From the NCBI RefSeq assembly GCF_001542625.1, contig NZ_CP016279.1, forward strand, positions 5,394,001 through 5,458,000: a stretch of DNA of 64,000 nt, in the 5' to 3' direction. This document shows positions 59,229 to 64,000 of this stretch, piece by piece. The position numbers and the translations under genes are program-made. This DNA is from Streptomyces griseochromogenes. GTDB taxonomy: Bacteria > Actinomycetota > Actinomycetes > Streptomycetales > Streptomycetaceae. The notes beneath the pieces are model-generated. The model had not been told where the DNA came from, did not search any database, and saw only the letters and a program-made list of their open reading frames with translations. Each line of letters opens with the position of its first letter. Within the stretch, counting starts at the first letter, position 1.

Positions 59229-61724
59229 ATGAAACCGCCCATGCCCCTGGCGTCCGACCAGCAGCCGCTGACTGTCCGGGACCTGCCCGGACTGGGGCTG
59301 AAGCTCTCGTCGCGCCGCAGGCGGCACAAGCCGCTCCCGCTGCATGAGGATCAGGAGGAAGCCCTCCGTAGGATCCTCAAGCACCTGGACCGGCCAGGGA
59401 CTCGCGGCCTGTACGTGGCAGCGACCGGCACCGGCAAAACACTCGTCGCCAGCCGTGCCGCTCACCAGCTCGCGCATCGTCTGCTGTTCGTCGTCCCCAC
59501 CCTGGACCTGGCCGCGCAAAGTGCCCTCAGTCTGCGCCGCGACGGCCACCACGAACCTCTCGTCATCGTCTCCTCCATGGACGTGGCTGCCCACGACGCT
59601 CTGAGCGCGCAACACATCGCTTCCGTCACCGACTACCGCCTCCTGGCCTCTCTGCTTGCCGCCGTCGGTACCGGGCGCGACGCCCTGCCCGGTCTGACGG
59701 TGGTGAGCACCTACGATTCCTTGGACAAGATCGCAGAGACCCAGAACACGAAGTACGCGGTCCCTGCCTTCGATCTGGCGGTCATGGATGAGGCGCACAG
59801 GATCGCGGGCCGGGCGGACAAGAAGTGGGCTGTGGTCAACGACGGGAAGCGGATCCTGACCGACCGCCGCCTCTACATGACCGCCACTCCTCGTATCTTC
59901 GGCGCCCCCGAGCTGGCGGAGTCGGCCGACACGACCCGCCCGCGCCGTCGGCGCCCGGCAGGCCCGGAGGCGGACGCGTTCGCCAACTCCATGGACAACG
60001 AGCAGGTGTACGGGAAGAAGGTCTTCGAGTACCCGCTGGCTCAGGCGGTCGAAGACGGCCGGGCGGCGGACTACCGCATCGTGGTGCCCACCCTTACCGA
60101 CGCCGACCTGCGCCGCCGGCTGAACCTGCCCGCTCCCGGCATCACGGCCCCTGGCGACATCACCGGCGACGGGGGAGACGGCGCGCTGCGCACCACCGCC
60201 CTGCACCTGGCCGTGCTGCGCGCCATGGCCGAGCACGGCCTGCAGAAGGTCCTGGTCTACTTCAACCTCGTTTCCGACGCGCGCCGCTTCGCCCACGAGC
60301 TGCCCCACACCCTGCGCCTGCTAGGCAAGACCGACCCCCAGCTATGCCCGGACATCGCCCCGGAGCTGTTTTTCGTCCACGGCGAGCACACCCCAGAACA
60401 GCGCGCCGGTATCTTCGGCGACTTTCGCTCTGCCCAGTGCGCGATCCTGGCCAACTCCCGCCTGATCGCCGAGGGCATCGACATTCCCAGCGTCTCCGCG
60501 ATCGTCTTCGCGGACCCCACCCGCAGCGTCATCCGCTGCGTCCAGGCCCTCGGCCGGGCCCTGCGCCTGGACGTGTCCGGCAAGACCGCCTCCCTGATCG
60601 TTCCCGTCTACGTTCCGCCTGGCGCCGACCCCGAGGACATCCTGGGCACCGCGTACGAGCCGGTGTGGGCGATCGCCTCCGCACTGGCCAGCCACGACCA
60701 CCGCATCCTCGAACGCCTTCCCGACAAGGCCAACCGCCTCCCCAGGGAGACCAGCGAGGTCATCCAGCGCCGCTGGCACTTTGATTTCACCGTCCACCCC
60801 GAGCGCATCGCCCGTGCCATGGACCTGACCTGCTTCGACCCCCGCGGCACGGCCCTCTCCCGCTCCCGCCGCCTCGGACTGGCCGCCGCCCAGTCCTACC
60901 GTGACGAACACGGCCACCTCGACGTCCCCGCCGACTACACCGACCCCACCGGCTACACCCTCGGCACCTTCATCACCACCATGCGCGACGCCGCGAAAGC
61001 CGGCCGCCTCGAGGCCGACTGGATCGCCGAACTCGACGCGCTGGGCATGATCTGGGACAAGCACGACGCCGCCTGGCGCTCCCGCCTCGTCGCCGCCGCC
61101 GACTACCACCATGCCCACGGTCACCTCGCCGCGCCCGCCACCACCCCCGTCGGCGCCTGGCTCGCCGAACAACGCCACCTCGCCGCCAAGAACGAACTCG
61201 ACACCGCCCGCGCCGAGGCCCTCACCGCCCTTGCCCACGACTGGCGCCTGCCCCACGGTGCTGACTGGCACCGCAAATACCACCTGCTGCGCGCCCACCT
61301 CGCCACCGGCGCCGACCCCGCCGCCCTCACCCGCGACACCCAGCTCGCCGGCGTGAAGATCGGCTCCTGGCTGCACCGCCAACTCACCACCTGGCCCACC
61401 CTCACCCCCGGCCAGCAGCAACTGATGACCGCCCTTAGCCTCACGCCCGACAGCAACCCCCTCGCCCCCACAAGCCGCGCCCGCCGCACCTTCGCCCAGA
61501 CCGTCCAGCTCCTGGAGCTCTTCCTGCACCGCGAAGGCCGCGCTCCCGCCGCCCGCGAGGGCATCCGCGTCGACGGTGACACCGTCAAGATCGGCGCCTG
61601 GCTGGCCAAGGCCCGCCACCGGCACCGCTCCGGCCAGCTCCCCGAAGCGGACGCACGCCTGGTCGCCGCCTTGTTTGACGGGGACTGGACGAGCGAGGAC
61701 GCCGTCCCCGCCGTCCTGGCGTAG
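59229..61724 (+). CDS. SF2 DEAD/DEAH-type helicase with helicase-associated repeats
   Basis: About 831 residues from the ATG at 59229 (GGAG five bases upstream); ATG 59184 is also in frame. Motifs: Q-like LPLHEDQEEALRRIL, Walker A AATGTGKT, motif II VMDEAHR, motif III MTATPRI, motif V AEGIDIPSVSAIVFADP and motif VI CVQALGRALR. The C-terminal third has three to four helicase-associated repeats (LAAAQSYRDEHGHLDVPADYTDPTGY, VAAADYHHAHGHLAAPATTPVGAWL, LLELFLHREGRAPAAREGI). It follows the membrane protein gene by about 120 bases on the same strand and could belong to the same defence operon. Similar helicases are common on actinobacterial mobile DNA and chromosome ends. Confidence 0.9.
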   Translation: MKPPMPLASDQQPLTVRDLPGLGLKLSSRRRRHKPLPLHEDQEEALRRILKHLDRPGTRGLYVAATGTGKTLVASRAAHQLAHRLLFVVPTLDLAAQSALSLRRDGHHEPLVIVSSMDVAAHDALSAQHIASVTDYRLLASLLAAVGTGRDALPGLTVVSTYDSLDKIAETQNTKYAVPAFDLAVMDEAHRIAGRADKKWAVVNDGKRILTDRRLYMTATPRIFGAPELAESADTTRPRRRRPAGPEADAFANSMDNEQVYGKKVFEYPLAQAVEDGRAADYRIVVPTLTDADLRRRLNLPAPGITAPGDITGDGGDGALRTTALHLAVLRAMAEHGLQKVLVYFNLVSDARRFAHELPHTLRLLGKTDPQLCPDIAPELFFVHGEHTPEQRAGIFGDFRSAQCAILANSRLIAEGIDIPSVSAIVFADPTRSVIRCVQALGRALRLDVSGKTASLIVPVYVPPGADPEDILGTAYEPVWAIASALASHDHRILERLPDKANRLPRETSEVIQRRWHFDFTVHPERIARAMDLTCFDPRGTALSRSRRLGLAAAQSYRDEHGHLDVPADYTDPTGYTLGTFITTMRDAAKAGRLEADWIAELDALGMIWDKHDAAWRSRLVAAADYHHAHGHLAAPATTPVGAWLAEQRHLAAKNELDTARAEALTALAHDWRLPHGADWHRKYHLLRAHLATGADPAALTRDTQLAGVKIGSWLHRQLTTWPTLTPGQQQLMTALSLTPDSNPLAPTSRARRTFAQTVQLLELFLHREGRAPAAREGIRVDGDTVKIGAWLAKARHRHRSGQLPEADARLVAALFDGDWTSEDAVPAVLA

Positions 61725-61795
61725 ACGCCCACCGTTGGCTATGCGAGCCCACCAAGACGCGTCCGGTCTCAGAGGTGGGCCCGTGGTGGCGCAGG

Positions 61796-63203
61796 TCAGC
61801 GTTTGACGCGGTTCCGGACGGCCAGGACTGCCAGACCCAGGAGGACAGGTTCGGCCACGCGGGAGGCCATCTCGATGTAGGTGCCGCTGGTGGTCAGGTC
61901 CTGGCCGGAGGAGCGGAACACTACCGAGTTGAGGGTCACGTTTAGGGACTTCTCGAAACGCTCGCCGGTGAACCTGTCCCCGGTGGGGTTCTGCGGGTCG
62001 GTCGTGTTGATCTCGAAGGTGACCTTGCCTCCGCCGGGCGGCACAGTGCCGGCCACTTCCTGCTTCGGGGAGTCGTTCGGAAGGCCGAAGCCCATCAGCA
62101 GCACGATGGTGACGAGCATGGCGGCAGCGAGCCAGCCCAGGGCGCGCAAGGCGCGCAGGCCGTAACCGGAGAGCAGCCAGTACCCCCACAGCAGGAAGCG
62201 TTCGCTGGGCGGGGTTCCGGTGCGGTCGTGACGGCGCATCTCCATCTCGCCGTAGTAAAAGTCGGCGGCGTACGGGGCCGGATGGGGCTGGTCGGCGTTT
62301 CGCGCGCGCCAGTGGTGCTCCTCGGCCAAGGTGCGTCGGCGGGTCCAGCGGGAGAGCCGTATGGGGGGCTGGAGGCGGGTGGGGGTGAGGGCGAAGACGC
62401 AACGGCCTTCCAGGCGGAGCTGGTCGAGGTGGAAGGCTCCAGAGAACAGGCAATCGCTCAGATCGACGTCGGTCAGGACCAAGTGCATGGCATCCACCCC
62501 GCGCACCGAGGTCACTCGCACTCCGCTCTCTGTACCTTCCAAGAGGCTCTCATCGGCCACCGTATCCATGACCGCGAAGGGGGCGGGATGAGCGGTGACC
62601 GCCACGGGCGAAGACAAGACCGCATCGCTGAGATCCACGATCGTATAGCGCAAACGCAGGGTGGCTGTCGACTCCCACCGGGTCCTGGCACCCCATATCC
62701 GAGGCGCCGCGATCTCCAACGTCACCGGCACCTCGAACACCGCACCGGATAGATCAACCTCCTTCGCGCACAGCACCGGCCCGAAGTGTGGCATCGCTGC
62801 AAACCGTGTCCCGGAGAAGTCAGCGTTGTCGGAGAACTGCGCCCCGTAGAACCAGACGTCACCGAAGAGCTGGGTCATGCGGAAGCTGGCCTCGCCGGAG
62901 AACTGCGCCATGTAGAACCGGGCGTCGCCCGAGAATCTAGCTGCGTTGTAAGAGGTGTAGCCAGAGAACTGCGCGACGTAAAACCTGGCATCGCCGGAGA
63001 TCTGCACCTCGTCGAACAAGGCGTCACCGGAGAACTGCGCCCTATGAAACCCGGCGTCGCCCAAGAACCGCGCCTCGACGAAATCGGCGTCGCCGAAGAA
63101 CTCCGCCCTGTGGAACGAGGCGGTCCCGGAGAACTGTGCCTCCCGGAACGAGGCGTCGCCGTAGAACTGCGCCTCCTGGAAGGCGGAGGCCCCGAAGTGG
63201 CTT
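61796..63203 (-). pseudogene. pentapeptide-repeat membrane protein, 5' end cut by IS21
   Basis: Paralogue of the gene at 44707-46734. From the IS21 junction the frame reads pentapeptide units (AQFYG, AQFSG, ARFLG) for about 130 residues. It then has the same second half (VDLSGAVFEVPVTLEIAAPRIWGARTRWESTATLRLRY), the same SGYGLRALRALGWLAAAMLV membrane segment and the same VAEPVLLGLAVLAVRNRVKR ending. An in-frame TAA at the junction (about 63203) shows that the N-terminus was lost. An internal ATG at 63064 could still start a 422-residue product. The cysteine-containing head of the paralogue is missing. Confidence 0.85.
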
Positions 63204-64000
63204 TATTCACGAGTCGTGACGGCGGTTGTACACGGGTTTGGGAGGCGCCCGTTTCCACGGTCGGGTGATGTTCACGAGTTTTGAAGGCAGTGGGGGGCTT
63301 GCCAGGACAGCATCGGGGTGTTCCCGGTGAAAGGCCCTGGTCATGCCGCAGATGTCGAAGGTGGAGCTGTACGCGGCGATCCGGCGGGACCACCGAGCCG
63401 GCATGACGATGCGGGAGTTGGAGCGCAAGCACAACGTTGCCTGGCGAACGGTGCGCAAGGCCCTGGACTCGGCCTGGCCGGAGCCTCGCAAGCCGCTGCC
63501 GCCGCGGCCATCGGCGCTGGATGCGTACAAGGCGGTGATCGACGGGATCCTGCGGGCGGACCTGGACGCGCCGCGCAAGCAGCGGCATACGGTCACCCGG
63601 ATCTTCCACCGGCTGATCGAGGAACACGGCGCCGACGTGTCCTATCCGATGGTCAGGCGCTATGTCGCCGACCGGAAGCCGCAGATCGCGGTGGAGGCGG
63701 GCAAGGCGCCCATCGAGGCGTTCGTCCCGCAGACCCATCCGCCCGGCATGGAGGCGGAGGTCGACTTCGGCGACGTGGCCGTGCGTCTGGCAGGCGAGCT
63801 GGTGACCTGCTACCTGTTCTCCTTCCGTCTGTCGTATTCGGGCAAGGCCGTCCACCGGGTGTTCGCCTCTGCTGGTCAGGAAGCCTTCTTTGAGGGGCAC
63901 GTGCACGCGCTGCGGACGCTGGGCGGTGTCCCGCGGGGGCGGGTGCGCTATGACAACCTCAAGGCCGCCGTCGCCCAGGTGCTGGGGCTGAGCCGGGCGA
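63197..64000 (+). mobile_element. IS21-family element, left part (runs off the window)
   Basis: It begins near 63197-63205 where the pentapeptide gene stops. Two TTCACGAG copies (63207 and 63270) lie near the left end; IS21 elements often carry such repeated end motifs. The istA gene starts 140 bases in. Confidence 0.75.
63343..64000 (+). CDS. istA: IS21 transposase IstA, N-terminal part
   Basis: 219 codons before the edge. It opens MPQMSKVELYAAIRRDHRAGMTMRELERKHNVAWRTVRKAL, the winged helix-turn-helix of IstA. HTVTRIFHRLIEEHGADVSYPMVRRYVADR is a second helical domain. The DDE core begins with GMEAEVDFGDVAVRLAGELV (first Asp) and continues VYRVFASAGQEAFFEGHVHAL-like to YDNLKAAVAQVLG (second Asp). 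The Glu and the istB partner lie beyond the window. No lesion is visible. Confidence 0.92.
   Translation, partial: MPQMSKVELYAAIRRDHRAGMTMRELERKHNVAWRTVRKALDSAWPEPRKPLPPRPSALDAYKAVIDGILRADLDAPRKQRHTVTRIFHRLIEEHGADVSYPMVRRYVADRKPQIAVEAGKAPIEAFVPQTHPPGMEAEVDFGDVAVRLAGELVTCYLFSFRLSYSGKAVHRVFASAGQEAFFEGHVHALRTLGGVPRGRVRYDNLKAAVAQVLGLSRA

Noticed and set aside
60342..62453. A 703-codon - strand open frame across the helicase end and pentapeptide gene
   Set aside because: It is a high-G+C shadow: low-complexity Gly/Val sequence opposite the helicase, without motifs.

Overview
The window looks like a Streptomyces chromosome or large plasmid. It is very G+C rich with strong third-position G/C bias, uses GTG and TTG starts, carries actinobacterial families (DUF6207-, DUF6221- and DUF998-like proteins) and is full of actinobacterial insertion sequences. 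It has two unlike halves.

Bases 1 to about 40,000 hold a uridyl-peptide antibiotic locus (the pacidamycin, napsamycin, mureidomycin and sansanmycin class), broken into blocks by mobile DNA. The non-ribosomal peptide machinery is dissociated in the way typical of that class. There is a condensation-PCP protein, a stand-alone condensation-like protein, two stand-alone adenylation proteins, a free PCP and an adenylation-PCP-thioesterase-like protein. Tailoring genes fit the same picture: a small cupin at the left edge (Pac13-type dehydratase candidate), a class III aminotransferase (5'-aminouridine candidate), a FemAB/GNAT-fold transferase (PacB-type tRNA-dependent aminoacyl transfer) and a methyltransferase. 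A tightly overlapping cassette at 23,703-29,466 (PduX-like kinase, cysteine-synthase/ATP-grasp fusion, argininosuccinate-lyase homologue, threonine-aldolase homologue) is the likely 2,3-diaminobutyrate route. An MFS exporter is present. Five copies of a roughly 20-bp palindrome lie in front of the operons and resemble the site recalled for the sansanmycin regulator SsaA. Several enzymes have lost canonical catalytic residues: the TauD-like protein, the TE-like domain and the argininosuccinate-lyase homologue.

Mobile DNA divides this locus. An IS5-type element with perfect 30-bp ends lies at 2,223-3,255. An IS5 element and remnants occupy 16,240-17,869. An IS630 element at 19,608-22,387 is itself split by an IS110 element. 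A chain of four elements at 32,361-37,638 is joined through single CTAG tetranucleotides. A diverged direct repeat of about 410 bp flanks the diaminobutyrate operon.

Bases 40,000 to 64,000 are accessory DNA resembling a defence or conflict island. They hold two paralogous pentapeptide-repeat membrane proteins, a NACHT NTPase and a separate fragment resembling a NACHT C-terminal membrane part, and an XRE regulator with a membrane partner. There is also a tyrosine-recombinase-like plus DDE-like gene pair with a divergent XRE gene. The most striking unit is a three-gene overlapping operon at 56,386-59,104 encoding a nucleoid-associated NdpA-type protein, a RelA/SpoT-type nucleotide synthetase and a four-helix membrane protein, followed by an SF2 helicase with helicase-associated repeats. 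An IS21 element enters at the right edge and cuts one pentapeptide gene. No rRNA, tRNA or CRISPR array was seen.
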